A stretch of 64,000 bases of DNA from Apiosordaria backusii (lineage: Eukaryota; Ascomycota; Sordariomycetes; Sordariales; Lasiosphaeriaceae), in contig JAUKTV010000009.1 in assembly GCA_030549205.1 (NCBI GenBank), positions 248,001-312,000 on the forward strand, read 5' to 3'. Under the pieces are notes generated by a model. That model saw nothing but the letters and a program-made list of their open reading frames with translations, did not search any database and was not told the origin of the DNA. Positions within the stretch are counted from its first letter, which is position 1; each line of letters opens with the position of its first letter. Of this stretch, positions 47,136 through 57,508 are shown piece by piece. Made by a program: the position numbers and the translations under genes.

Positions 47136-48731
47136 ATGGCGTCGTCCGCTCGCAAGAGGCCAAGACAAGAGCCCGAAGACAACCGGGCCGAGTGCCCTTT
47201 CAAGATCGACGTCATCAACCCAGATGACAAGGAAAGCAAGAGAAAGCCCAAGAAGCGCAAGACCGAGAACGGTGAGGATGAGGACGCCACGGCCAAGGTC
47301 AACCTCCAAATGTCTCCGTTCGCGCCCTGCGGCAAGTTCAAGAGACACGAGACGATGGATTTGTACTACAAGGTCAGCCCTCCGAAGAAATGGACGGACA
47401 TGACCAGGTACAACAGTTTCGTCTGTAAGTTCATGCTTTGTTTTCATACACCTTGTTGCATCAAGTTTCACATGAAAGAAGTTGCGGTGTAGGCTAACGT
47501 TGCATCTCTCGTCCCATAGTGAACGGTGTGAAGTACTTTAGCGAGGGCTTCATCTATGTCGCCAATGACTCGAGTATCGAGCGGCAAAAGGCTGCTAACG
47601 ACAACAAGCCGGTGGCAGTCAGAAAGAAGTCAGATGACGATTGGGTGGCACGCATTCTCGAAATCCGCGCGAGCGACGAGCACCATGTTTATGCCCGCAT
47701 CTACTGGATGTACTGGCCGGACGAGCTTCCTCCAAATACTCTTGATGGAAAGAAATATGTTCAGGGAAGGCAGCCATACCATGGGATGAATGAGTTGATC
47801 GCATCGAACCATAGTAAGCACATGGCCACTTTGTGAATATCTAGCTTCATTTTGCTAACAGCTGCTTCTTCTTTCAGTGGACATTATCAATGTCGTCAGT
47901 GTAACATCTCAGGCAACGGTCAGGCAGTGGTACGAGGAAAACGATGAGGAGATTCAACATGCACTATACTGGCGACAAGCTTTTGATGTCAGAAGCTACG
48001 AACTCTCGGTATGTAGTGGGTCAATATTGTCTCTTTTGACCTTGAAGTGCGTCATCTAATAACCGTTTTATTTGCAGTCCGTTGATCTGGTCTGCCGATG
48101 CAATACGCCAGCGAACCCTGACAAGAAACTACTCGGATGCACAGTAGAGGCATGCAAGAAATGGATGCACGAAGAGTGTATCATTGAGGACGCCCTCCAG
48201 ACTACGTACAAAAGGCTCGGCACCGACAAGCCACACCTGCCACCTGAGCCAACCACCAAGGGTGAGGACGAGATTGAAGGCCAGCGCCCACTGAGCCCGT
48301 CCGAAACAGGTGCCGCTGTTTCCGCTCAACACTCGATCGACGTTAAGGCCGAAGGAGAGCCAGCACTCAATGGGAACGGAAATGTCGACGTTAGACAAAC
48401 CGAAGAAGAGGATGGCCCTACTGCTCCCGAGGATGCTGCACCCTCGTCAAGCCGTCGTGCGGTGAGCGAAACAGCTGGCACAAGCACCCCGAGCACAAAG
48501 TTGATTCTCAAATCAGCGGCAGGCCGTAAGGGTGGCAAACCAAAAAAGAAGGGTGAGGCTAATGGAGAGAGCTCACGGCCGTGGGAGGGGCTGTTTGAGG
48601 TTACACTCAACACGGAAAAGAACGGGCCTCCAGTGCTGGAATTCAAAGACCTTCGAGAGGGGATTGTGGTTGGTGAAAAAGCGTGGACTGAACCCGTCAA
48701 GTGCCTCCTCTGTGCGACAACGGTCAACTAG
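47136..48731 (+). CDS. BAH-PHD chromatin protein, EPR-1/EBS-like
   Basis: Exons 47136-47424, 47520-47813, 47878-48008 and 48078-48731, 455 aa; three GT-AG introns with clean joins (FV-LNGVKYF, NH-MDIINVV, ELS-SVDLV). A basic, Lys/Arg-rich N-terminus precedes the BAH domain (about residues 75-235: YNSFVLNGVKYFSEGFIYV, DDWVARILEI, VYARIYWMYWPDELP). A PHD finger follows (CRCNTPANPDKKLLGCTVEACKKWMHEEC), but its last Cys pair is not next to it; a CLLC pair occurs about 185 residues later at the extreme C-terminus after a disordered Glu/Ser/Lys-rich insert. In Neurospora the BAH-PHD protein EPR-1 reads H3K27me3 and mediates Polycomb-type repression; orthology is inferred from the domain order. The same frame stays open after the TAG at 48729. 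Confidence 0.85.
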
Positions 48732-48746
48732 AAGCGTGTCCGTGCC

Positions 48747-49301
48747 ATGCCGTCACAGAGGATCGTATATTCTTGGGACCCTGTGACGGCGGCGGACAAG
48801 TCTCTCAAGCCGAAGTCCGAAACGCCGCACATCAAGTCTGAGAGTGAGTGGTCAGAGCTTTCTCTGCCTTCAACCGCAGAGGATCCTGACGAGGAACTTA
48901 TCAGAAGGCAACTCGAGCTTGATGCCTACCGCGAAAACGGCATAAAAGAGCGCGTCCCAGAAACATCAACCTCGCCCTGGAACGCCACCCGATTCTCTCC
49001 CATCCCCTCCCCCTTCGACAGCAACAAAGACAACAACGTCCACGTTTCAACGACCACGCTCCAACGCGGAAGCCCGTTTATCCTCACTGGTAAGCGATAT
49101 GCCGACATCCGCCAAACGAGCGTCGGTGTAAAGCTCGAGGATGAGGCGGAACAATATTCGACTTTCAACGTTGGGGCATCATCACCAGCATCGGTTAAAT
49201 CGGAGTTCAGTTCATCCACCTTGAAGCAAGTGGAGTATACGGCATTGTTAAGGTCTTCTCCTTTACCCACAAACATACTTCAGTCACCATTAGTGCCCTA
49301 G
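48747..49301 (+). CDS. in-frame open region downstream of the BAH-PHD gene
   Basis: Starts at ATG 48747, only 15 bp after the BAH-PHD stop and in the same frame, and encodes 184 residues (MPSQRIVYSWDP...) that are Ser/Glu/Lys-rich with fungal coding-type codon choice (many C-ending codons). It ends in TAG at 49299, and the same frame is again open to 49667 with a Gln/Glu coiled-coil-like stretch (LEELLQQQLDEMQALIKRQ). No family recognised. It could be a former C-terminal extension of the BAH-PHD protein cut by two TAG codons, a separate gene with an unseen 5' exon, or translated read-through. It is unlikely to be a gene with its own promoter. Confidence 0.4.
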   Translation: MPSQRIVYSWDPVTAADKSLKPKSETPHIKSESEWSELSLPSTAEDPDEELIRRQLELDAYRENGIKERVPETSTSPWNATRFSPIPSPFDSNKDNNVHVSTTTLQRGSPFILTGKRYADIRQTSVGVKLEDEAEQYSTFNVGASSPASVKSEFSSSTLKQVEYTALLRSSPLPTNILQSPLVP

Positions 49302-49667
49302 GAGTCCCCGTGGACATGTGTTTTGGAGTTGCGAGGAGGAAACCTCGAGTCTGAGCAGTCCACTCCCCGTGTTCAAGTCCAATTGGAGGAATTGCTCCAG
49401 CAACAGCTGGATGAAATGCAGGCACTGATCAAGCGGCAACACGAAGAGATGATGAGCTTTATCAAACAACAAGAATATGCAGAAGATCGGTTTTTGCGGC
49501 CTTTAGCGCGCGAAGAACAGGCTTTGAAGAGGAGGTCAATCATGTCAAGATGGGTGGAATTAAAACAACTACAAGAGAGGTCGGACTGGGATTGGCGAAT
49601 CAGAGCCAGGAGGATCAGGAAGAGGGTGTTCAAGAGGAGGTGGAGATGGGCGACAATCGGGTTTTGA

Positions 49668-51379
49668 TTGTTAGGCCAGCCAGTATTGGTGCTTGATTGT
49701 TGAGAGGCCCGGAGAGCGTAAGCATGATACGTTTTTATTTTCCTGTTTCGATAACATTGTTACACTATCTGTGTCAGCAAGCGAGAGAGGAGGATCAAAA
49801 GCAAAGCTGGAGGGAAATGGATCGAGCAGGGAAGCAGAGCGATGAAAATGGAATTTCCTTTTTCCTGTACTGTTGTTATCGTCTCTCTTGTTGTTGGCTG
49901 TTGTAGTATTTTTGGGGTCTGTCTGACTTTGGTTCCCTTCACCAGTATATCTTTCATAGGAACTGGACTTGGCGTGGCGTGGGAAGGCGTTTTGTTTGGG
50001 GATTTTTCTTTTTCCTTGGTTTTTTGGTTCTTGTGTATTGATTGAGCTTTATTTAGCCTTTTTTCTAATTCACTTAGCAAGCCTCTTGTTGTTCATGACT
50101 CTTGGCTGGTGATTGATGGTTGGTTCGGTGTGCAAATGCTGGTGACATAATGAAGAACGCTTGTCTCAATAATCAGGTGGGCAAGTAGGTGGGTAGGTGT
50201 GTAAGACATACCAGCCAGCACTGGGAATATGTGTGAGAGGAACCGGCCCCCTGAATATCGATTGTAGGGAGTTCTTGGTAATTCCCAATGCCACGAACTT
50301 ACATGCCAGAGAAACAGGTGATCATTATGGGGAGATCGCGAACACGAGAGGGGTGAAGGAATAAATGAGGAAAAAAGGAACGCATTCCATGTGGCAGGGT
50401 TGCACTGACCCGCGAGTGTGAGTGTGGCGCTTTCCAAGATGCAAACCACTACCTATCGAAGACTTCTTCTTCGGATGTCGGTCTCCTCTTCTCAACTACC
50501 ACTACACTACTAACTATCGCAGGTACCGAGCGCGCATGTTCCTCCGGAAAATATTGAGATGGTATATCCGACCTTGGCGCATGAATGTTTTTGCACATCT
50601 CCCGAGGCGGGAGGCGGGGGGTTGATGATCGGTAGATCAGGCCGATGTGATCGTCAGGGCAAACTGTGATCTTGACAAAGATCACTGGTCTCTACCCAAT
50701 TGTCCCGATGAAGGCATACCCAATGACAGCAAAGGAAGTTATCAACGGGGGAGAGTGCCACGTGTGGGAGATCATATATCTCCTGGGTTTTCGATATTGA
50801 CAAGTGTGCATATTTGGATGCTGCCGTGCTGGCGGAACTTCTCCCGTGGCCATATTGAAGGTTTGAGATATAGCACTGATACCACCCGCCATCCGTCGTC
50901 GTCGGTATTGGATCGCAAGAATATTTTGCAGCATCTTTCTTTCTTTCTTGCCTTCTTTCTCTACTACCGTTTTATGACTTCCTTCAACCGGCCCGGCCAA
51001 CCCGGTCAAAATCTGGAAGTTCCAAGCAGGCTAAAGATAGAGATCTACCTAGTCTAGATCAATGTCAGGATCGATGTATGACCAAAGAATGTGGAACAGG
51101 AGGCCTGGAGCACGCTTCTTCATATTTTAACGAGGCGAGTGCCGGCTTTTTCCCCCTCCCTGCCCAGGGAATCTAGAATGGCTTCCTCAAGGCCGCTTCA
51201 TTCCTTACAGCTGCGACAAAGTTGTCTGAGGTTGGTTGAGCTGGTTCCCCCCTCTATTCTTACATTCCTTCACGCGTGAAGTGGTCTTTAAAAGTTAAGC
51301 CTCCTTGGTGGCTGCCGTTTCGATTCTCTTCCTATCCTTTCTGTATCTTTGAAACGAAAAAGAGGTGTTGTTATTGAAG
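49668..51379. other. intergenic, no gene seen
   Basis: T-rich stretch to about 50050, then mixed sequence. No supportable gene. The last 100 bp (TTTAAAAG at about 51287, CT-rich tract after it) look like the core promoter of the chitinase gene. Confidence 0.45.
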
Positions 51380-53058
51380 ATGTTGACGACGGCTGCGATC
51401 TTGGTCCCTTTCTTACTTGGCGGGTTGGGTGTGGTGAGGGCGGCGCCGAAGCAGCTTGTTCAGCTTACTCCTGAGGAGGGGGTCGAGATTGTGTGCAATG
51501 CTGCTGCTGAGGCGAGGACGGTGACGGTGACGCAGACGCAGACGGTGGTTGTTGCAAGGCCGAATGGTACGGCGGCAAGTTTGAGTTCGAGTTCGGTGGT
51601 GGTACCGGTGCAGCAGCAGCAGTCTACAGGTTCTTCGGTGCGACAGCAGAGTAGTAGCAGCTTGAGGACATCGGCTTCTGCTGCTGGGGTTGTGGGTTCG
51701 CCTTCGAGTACTGCTGCTGCTGCTGCTGGGGTTGGGGGTACAACACCTGGGAATGGGACGGCGGGGGGGTTTAGGAATGCGCTTTACTTTACGAATTGGT
51801 ATGTTTTTGCTTGAGGTTTGGGGGTTGGGGGTTGAGATGCTAATGAGACGGGGATTAGGGGTATCTATGGTGCCAACTTTCAGCCTCAGGATCTGCCGGC
51901 GGATAAGGTTACGCATGTCCTGTATTCTTTTGCTGATATTGCTTCTGATGGGGAGGTGTAAGTGTCTTCTTTTCATCTTCAAACAAAGGGTCCTGGACTA
52001 ATTGGCACGACAGAATCTCTTCAGACTCGTACTCCGACCTCGAAAAGCGCTACCCCACCGACTCCTGGAACGACCAAGGCAACAATGCTTATGGCTGCGT
52101 CAAGCAACTCTACCTCCTCAAGAAGAAACACCGCCAGCTCAAAGTCTTGCTTTCCATCGGCGGGTGGACATACAGTCCCAAATTCGCACCCGTGGCCGCC
52201 ACCGCCGCGGGCCGGAGGAAATTCTGCTCCTCCGCCGTGAAGCTCGTCCAAGACTGGGGCTTCGACGGGCTGGATATCGACTGGGAGTATCCCGCTTCTG
52301 CCACTGAAGCCGCAGACTTCGTGGCACTTCTCAAGACGTGTCGTGAGACTCTGGATGAGTACGCGGCGAAGCACGCCACGGGGTATCACATGCCCATCAC
52401 CATCGCCTGCCCGGCCGGTCCGACGCACTACAACCAGCTTGATATCCCGAATATGAATAAATACATTGATGCCTGGCATTTGATGGCGTACGACTATGCC
52501 GGGTCGTGGGATGCCACGTCGGGGCATCAGAGCAACATCTTTCTCAACACCGCCAACCCGGCCGCTACGAAATTCTCCACGGAAAAAGCAGTGAATGACT
52601 ACGTTGCCAAGGGGGTGCCACCCAACAAGATCGTCTTGGGGCTGCCCCTGTACGGGAGGTCGTTTGAGGCTACGTCGGGGCCGGGGAAGCCGTATAGTGG
52701 GATTGGGGAGGGTTCGGCGCAGGCGGGGATTTGGCTGTATAAAGACCTGCCGAGGGTGGGGGCGAAGGAGCTGTGGGATGAGCAGGCGATGGCGAGTTAT
52801 AGCTTTGATGAGCAGAGGCAGGAGCTGATTAGCTATGATACGGTGAGGAGCGCGGTGGAGAAGGTGAAGTATTTGAAGAATAAGGGGCTGGGGGGCACGG
52901 TGTTTTGGGAGGCGGCGGGGGATAAGAAGGAGGAGGAGAAGAGCTTGGTGAAGACGGTGGTGAGGGAGTTTGGGGGGGATGGGAGGTTGGAGAGGGGGTT
53001 GAATTTGTTGAGTTATCCGGTTAGTGAGTATGATAATATCCGGGCTGGTATGCCTTGA
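51380..53058 (+). CDS. secreted GH18 chitinase with N-terminal Ser-rich linker
   Basis: Exons 51380-51798, 51859-51957 and 52014-53058, 520 aa. The signal peptide is MLTTAAILVPFLLGGLGVVRA. A Ser/Ala/Thr/Gln-rich linker (about residues 40-130) precedes the catalytic domain. The domain starts ALYFTNWGIYGANFQPQDLP, joined across intron 1, and contains KVLLSIGGWTYSPKF and the GH18 signature FDGLDIDWEYP (catalytic Glu about 264, with Asp 257, 260 and 262), then MAYDYAGSWD and GLPLYGRSFE. The domain resembles Trichoderma Chit42-type (class V) endochitinases, which hydrolyse chitin. An O-glycosylation-type linker before the catalytic domain is unusual; none of the visible sequence is a chitin-binding module or GPI signal. 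Codons turn G-rich after about 52640. Three small secreted proteins lie just downstream on the other strand. Confidence 0.92.
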
Positions 53059-53366
53059 GGGCTAGGGGTTTCTACATTTTGGTTGTGGAATTTCTTGTAC
53101 ATACTTATTTGTTTTGGTTTTGGGGGTCCTTCGATTCTTGTCTCTCGCTTTCGGACACATTTGGATGGCCTGCTTTATTTCTGATTTTTTCTGTCATGAT
53201 GTTTTTCGGTATTGTTCTGTTTTTTTTTTGCATTTCCCTGGCTTGATACCATACACAACATAGCCATCTTTGATGACGAATAGATTTCTTTGCATTTGAG
53301 TCCATCTGCCTATTCAGAACATAGAGTGAAGTAAGTGAGTACCTTATCTATCCTTCCTTCCAGTCA
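53059..53366. other. short convergent intergenic stretch
   Basis: T-rich 3' flank of the chitinase on the left and of the first six-cysteine gene on the right. Nothing else seen. Confidence 0.5.
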
Positions 53367-53646
53367 CTACTCAACACATTTACACCAATCAAAGCAGGGT
53401 GACTTCTCGTGGCGCGACTCGGTAGTTTGAACCTTGTTGTTGTCATCGCAGTAAAAGCCAAGCTCTTTACAGTCCGCGCTCTCGTCCAAGCCTGCGATAG
53501 GACAGTAGAGTTTCGAGGCGAGGGCGTGGAGGTTGCCCGTCACCAACAGGACGAGTGCGGTGGTAAGAGTGGTGAACTGTTACGAAAAGGTTGTGAGTTA
53601 TTCGGCCCAACGGTGTATAGTCGATCAAATGGAGACGTACCTTCAT
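53367..53646 (-). CDS. small secreted six-cysteine protein, copy A
   Basis: Exon 1 is only ATGAAG (53646-53641); a 64-bp intron (GTACGT...AACAG) leads to exon 2 (53576-53367). The product is 71 aa. A signal peptide (MK-FTTLTTALVLLVTG... to ALA) is followed directly by the cysteine domain; unlike copies B and C there is almost no propeptide. Six Cys with spacing C-x10-C-x6-C-x17-C-x3-C-x-C, including ELGFYCDDN and SPCFDWCKC. The acidic, tiny, cysteine-framed form suits a secreted defence, signalling or effector-like protein, but no family was recognised and no activity is claimed. First of three tandem copies with the same gene structure. Confidence 0.82.
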
Positions 53647-53967
53647 GTTTGTTGGTGAAGAATCATGTGCTTGATGTTTTGTGGTTTTGGTCTGGTATTC
53701 AAGTGGCGATTCTTGAGAGGTCAAAGTCATTGGCAATGTTGGATCAATGATCTGGAGTTGTACTTATACCCACGAGGTGTATCACAGAGATTCGGTCCCG
53801 GAATACTTGCCGGAGCACAATAACGTCAAGTAATGTTGCATGTAATGTCTGTCGTTCAAACTGGTGACACTATTTCATTTGTTTTTTTTCGTACCTAGTG
53901 AGAATTCTCTTTTCTTGTCAGAGCGTCGAATGGGACATGATACACAGAGTGCCCAATGTTTTCCACA
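53647..53967 (-). promoter_or_regulatory. copy A upstream region with shared element
   Basis: Contains a TATA-like TATAAGTA (about 53768-53775, minus orientation) and, just upstream, a GGAAT-centred block (about 53780-53812) that resembles blocks at the matching place upstream of copies B and C. Confidence 0.45.
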
Positions 53968-54284
53968 CTACAAACGAACACATTTGCACCATTCAAAGCA
54001 AGGCGATTCCTCAAAACCGGGTTCGATAGCCTGAACCGTTCCATCATCCTCGCAATAGAAACCGTACTCTTCACATTCCTTGGCCACGTTCAGATCCGCG
54101 ATGGGGCAATCAAGATGGCCTAGTTGCTCGACGGGTGTTGCCTCAGAATCAGGGGTCGCTGGCGAGGCTAGTCCGACTGCCAAAAGAGCGACTGAGGCGG
54201 CAAGGGTGATGAACTGAAGTAGTAGAAGCCGTTAGTTCCCTACTTGGTGAGCATTGACTGTATGAAGTGAGGACATGCCTTCAT
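53968..54284 (-). CDS. small secreted six-cysteine protein, copy B (GC-AG intron)
   Basis: Same structure as its neighbours: exon 1 ATGAAG (54284-54279), intron of 65 bp, exon 2 54213-53968, 83 aa. The donor reads GCATGT where copies A and C have GTACGT, so this would be a GC-AG intron. Signal peptide MK-FITLAASVALLAVGLA, a propeptide-like acidic stretch (SPATPDSEATPVEQLGH), then six Cys in C-x10-C-x6-C-x17-C-x3-C-x-C spacing (EYGFYCEDD, SPCFEWCKC). Function unknown. It could fail to splice if GC is not used; GC-AG introns are a small but normal fraction in fungi. Confidence 0.78.
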
Positions 54285-54600
54285 GTTTGCAGATGAATAT
54301 GTATAATCCCTGTGGAGGCCTGGTCGGTTATCGGTATGAGATGAGGGTTTTCGAGACTTCAGGTACAGGGAAACAGATAATGAGAGATACCCTGGTGTTT
54401 TATATTTAGGTATCAGTCATGTCAACAAAGACTCAGTTTTGGAATGCTGAGTGGAATACCAAGAAAACTGCCAGTGTCTCGGATAACACGATTCCCGGTT
54501 TCCCAAACTTGTAATCTAAACCTTCTAGAGACACACTACTCCGTCAAATACCCAATCTTCTCCTCAGAACTCACAAAGCCGCATAGAAGACAGGCATCAA
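54285..54600 (-). promoter_or_regulatory. copy B upstream region with shared element
   Basis: TATAAAAC in minus orientation at about 54397-54404 and a GGAAT-containing block at about 54410-54455, in the same order and spacing as upstream of copies A and C. Confidence 0.45.
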
Positions 54601-54912
54601 CTAGATACATTCGCATTCCAAGCCACAAAGTGAGCCAGTGCCTGGATCTTGGACTACCCCGTTGTCGTCACAGTAGAAGCCACTTTCTTCGCATCCTTGA
54701 GTGGTATCGATAGCTAAAAATGTACACTCGAGCTCATAGGTGCGCTTGACCAGTGTCGATCTGGCTTCTGGTGTAACCGGCGAGGCGAGGGCCTGAAGGT
54801 TGCCCATTGCCAGAAGAGCGATGGTGGTAGCGAGGGTGGTGAACTAATGAGGGAGAAACTGGTTACTCATGTGGTCTAATAATGTAAGACAACAATCCAG
54901 ACGTACCTTCAT
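54601..54912 (-). CDS. small secreted six-cysteine protein, copy C (Kex2 site)
   Basis: Exon 1 ATGAAG (54912-54907), 63-bp intron GTACGT...TTAG, exon 2 54843-54601, 82 aa. Signal peptide MK-FTTLATTIALLAMGNLQA, then a propeptide ending in the dibasic pair of STLVKR-TYELEC, a probable Kex2 cut. Six Cys follow in C-x10-C-x6-C-x14-C-x3-C-x-C spacing (ESGFYCDDN, LCGLECECI). The third loop is three residues shorter than in A and B and the end differs, so this is the most diverged copy. Function unknown. Confidence 0.82.
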
Positions 54913-56149
54913 GTTTGGTAGGGTACAATTGATTTTATTAATAGTTTTGGCGGTAACTTGCTCTGGGACTGGGTCTTGCGATATTGAGATGGGTTAGGGA
55001 ATCATGGAGGATGATATAGAGTTGTAAAACGGGGTTTATTTATATTAGTGGGTGTGATACGCAAAAACTCGATCTCGGAATGCCTTCCGAATATCATGAA
55101 GCCATGTCTCACTTGGCTGTCTTACAAAGGTGGCGGTCAGACTTTGATCTTCAAGTTTCCCGTAAAGATTCGAGCATCGATGTCGATGAGTGATTTGCCC
55201 AAATGCCCAACCACCATTAGAAAGTCAAGTAGAATGTTGACAATGTTTTGTGAGTGTCGGATCCTGAGCCTTGGTAGAAATTACACTTAACGCTGCAAAC
55301 TGAAGTCTTTATTAACGGACCACCAGTCTCAGGTTTCCCACTAGACACTTTGTATTGCATGAAAGCCCTTGCTCATTCAGAATTTAGTTTCGTCGATCTC
55401 CCCGATCAGCAGATCAACTCGGTGAAGTTCCAGGAGAGGGAATGCGAGAGGAGCGGTAAACTGTTGGGGCGAGGAAAGTTATTAACGTGGGCTGATATGT
55501 GTTTGGTCATGAACGGGCGAGACATACTTTCATTTTTTTCAAGTAGTGATGATATTGGCAAGGTATGTAAAAATCTGGTAATTAGGATACCGAATAAATT
55601 CTGAACACTGAGTTATAAGCTGAGAGAGCCCAAATGCAGTTATGTACTGATCTCCAAAGATATGACGAAGTCGTGTCTCAGGTGATGGTGTCCAGAGGTG
55701 ATGATCACGCATCAATCGTTTTTTTGCTGCATCGTGTCTGACAGAAGGCCCGAGTGATCAACGACAGCTTGTCAACAAGAGCTGAGCCATGGCGAGAAAG
55801 GAGTAAAGTCACACTTGGTAAGTGGGGAGGATGGGCTGGTTTCAGGACGAATCCCGGCTTTTGGCCTCTGGGATTGAGTCCCGTTGCATTAGGTTTCCTC
55901 TGTCCCCAAAGCAGGGGAAGAACAAGACATATAACCAAGTACCTCACTTCACAAGTTCAGATGGCTTTGGATTTGGCGTCGAACCTAAGGGTGGTTGTTG
56001 TCAAAAGAGGGTTAGGGTTATATCAACCGCCATCAACGATGACGTACACTCGTTGTTCACTGGTCACAGCCCAACACCCAGCTCTGCCCAAACAGCGCAA
56101 CGTGGTTCAAGACCCATCGTTTCTTATACATTAAACTGCGTAACATAAA
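54913..56149. promoter_or_regulatory. copy C upstream region and intergenic sequence
   Basis: TATAAATA in minus orientation at about 55033-55040 and a GGAAT-centred block (about 55045-55090) match those of copies A and B. From 55.3 to 56.1 kb there are short open frames without motifs; I found no fourth copy of the six-cysteine gene. Confidence 0.45.
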
Positions 56150-56882
56150 ATGCGTCCTGCCCTCATTTCTGCCGTTGCTCTTAGTGCTGCTGTTTCTTGC
56201 CAACTTGTCGTACCCCTCTTATACAAAAGTGCCCCGCCATCACAGCGAACCCTCAACCTCAACCAAAAGATCATGGACCCTAACGGCGGCCCAGGTCCTG
56301 CGTTGCCTCCGGATTCCGGAGCTCCGCAGAGGACCGATCCACCTCCTCACTCCGGGGGTGGTGGCGTTATCCTCTCGGACGTGATCGGCCGGGACAGATC
56401 CATCAATCTATTTGCAGGGTAACTTACCGTAGCTGTTAATGTGTCTTTGAACGGTTTGCTAAAATCACCGCCACAGCTTCATTAGAGATATCGAATCCAC
56501 CTCTGTGCGGATTGACGACCCATCAAAAAACACGACAATTCTCGCACCACTCAACTCTGCGGTTGAGAGCCTACCTCGGAAACCATGGGAGGACGCACGA
56601 GAGTACGGTGCGCTTGGACCTAACGCATATGAAGGGGGTGATGGTCACGAGAGAGCCCAGAAGAATATTCAAAGATTCGTTGAAGCTCATCTCATCCCAG
56701 TAGGTATTTGGTCCAAGGGTCAGAAGGTGAAGCCATTGTTGGGAGACAGGGAGGTGTGGTGGGAAGAGAAAGAAGATGGGACCCGTGTGATACAGCCGGG
56801 GGATATTGAGGTTGTTGAGGTCTCGAGCTCTGTTGCGAATGGTGAGGTATGGATTTTGAAGAAGGTTCGGAATTATGCCTGA
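56150..56882 (+). CDS. secreted FAS1 (fasciclin) domain protein
   Basis: Exons 56150-56418 and 56477-56882, 224 aa; the 58-bp intron (GTAACT...CACAG) joins LFAG to FIRDIE. Signal peptide MRPALISAVALSAAVSC is followed by a Pro/Gly-rich linker (residues 38-72). The fold shows FAS1 features: ILSDVIGRDRSINLFAG near the start, NTTILAPLNSAVESLPRKPW (the H1-type TxxAPxNxA motif), FVEAHLIPVGIW and a C-terminal strand (VSSSVANGEVWILKKV). FAS1 proteins act in cell adhesion or at the cell wall. The single domain and overall size match fungal single-FAS1 proteins such as Neurospora NCU02579, from memory. No GPI signal is visible. Confidence 0.8.
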
Positions 56883-57508
56883 GGAGATGGATGAGATGCA
56901 TCTCAGTGAATACATCTGGTGTTAGTCAAGGAGATGTCCCATATACATGCCAAGTAGGCTGAAGTCTGAGAGAGTATCATAACCTGGCGTTTGGATCTGA
57001 TGGATGACTAGATTTGACTTGGGGCATAGTTTGAATATAAGAGAGGAGCTTTTCTACCTGAGTGATAACAATCATAGGAAGCAATGTCTTGAGAATAGCG
57101 CAAAATAGTGACCAAGTTACTGCATACAATATATATCCACATCCACTATCTGATCCTTGGTGTGCTGGCTGATGGGGCGTACCTTGCATTAGACTTGCTG
57201 TCACGTGCACACAATATCGTCATTCCCCTTATCCGAGGCCGGTGTTTTTCCGGAGTCTGATCGTTATCGATAACGATGCGACGGAACTTGCCATCCATTC
57301 ATTCTGCAGAGCAGTGGCTAGCAACGCCTCCTTTCTACACACTGGCGAAAACACAGCTGTCTCAGACCAAAAGCGCTTGCCTTGTTAGATGACTTGTGGA
57401 AGGCCCATATGATCGCAGTGATAGCTGTAAGCTGCCCTGCACCCCCCTCTCCGGTGCTTTTTTTGATGATCTAAACCTGTGTACAGAGGCTTCGCGCAGC
57501 CGTTCACG
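56883..57508. promoter_or_regulatory. SIN3 promoter and leader region
   Basis: No gene seen. The stretch before 57509 may contain an upstream exon or intron: a pyrimidine-rich run ends GTGTACAG at about 57477-57484, an acceptor-like site just before the proposed SIN3 start. An alternative longer N-terminus cannot be excluded. Confidence 0.4.

Noticed and set aside
55350..55604. Possible fourth member of the six-cysteine family
   Set aside because: Opposite strand, only two cysteines, no signal peptide and no GFYC core.
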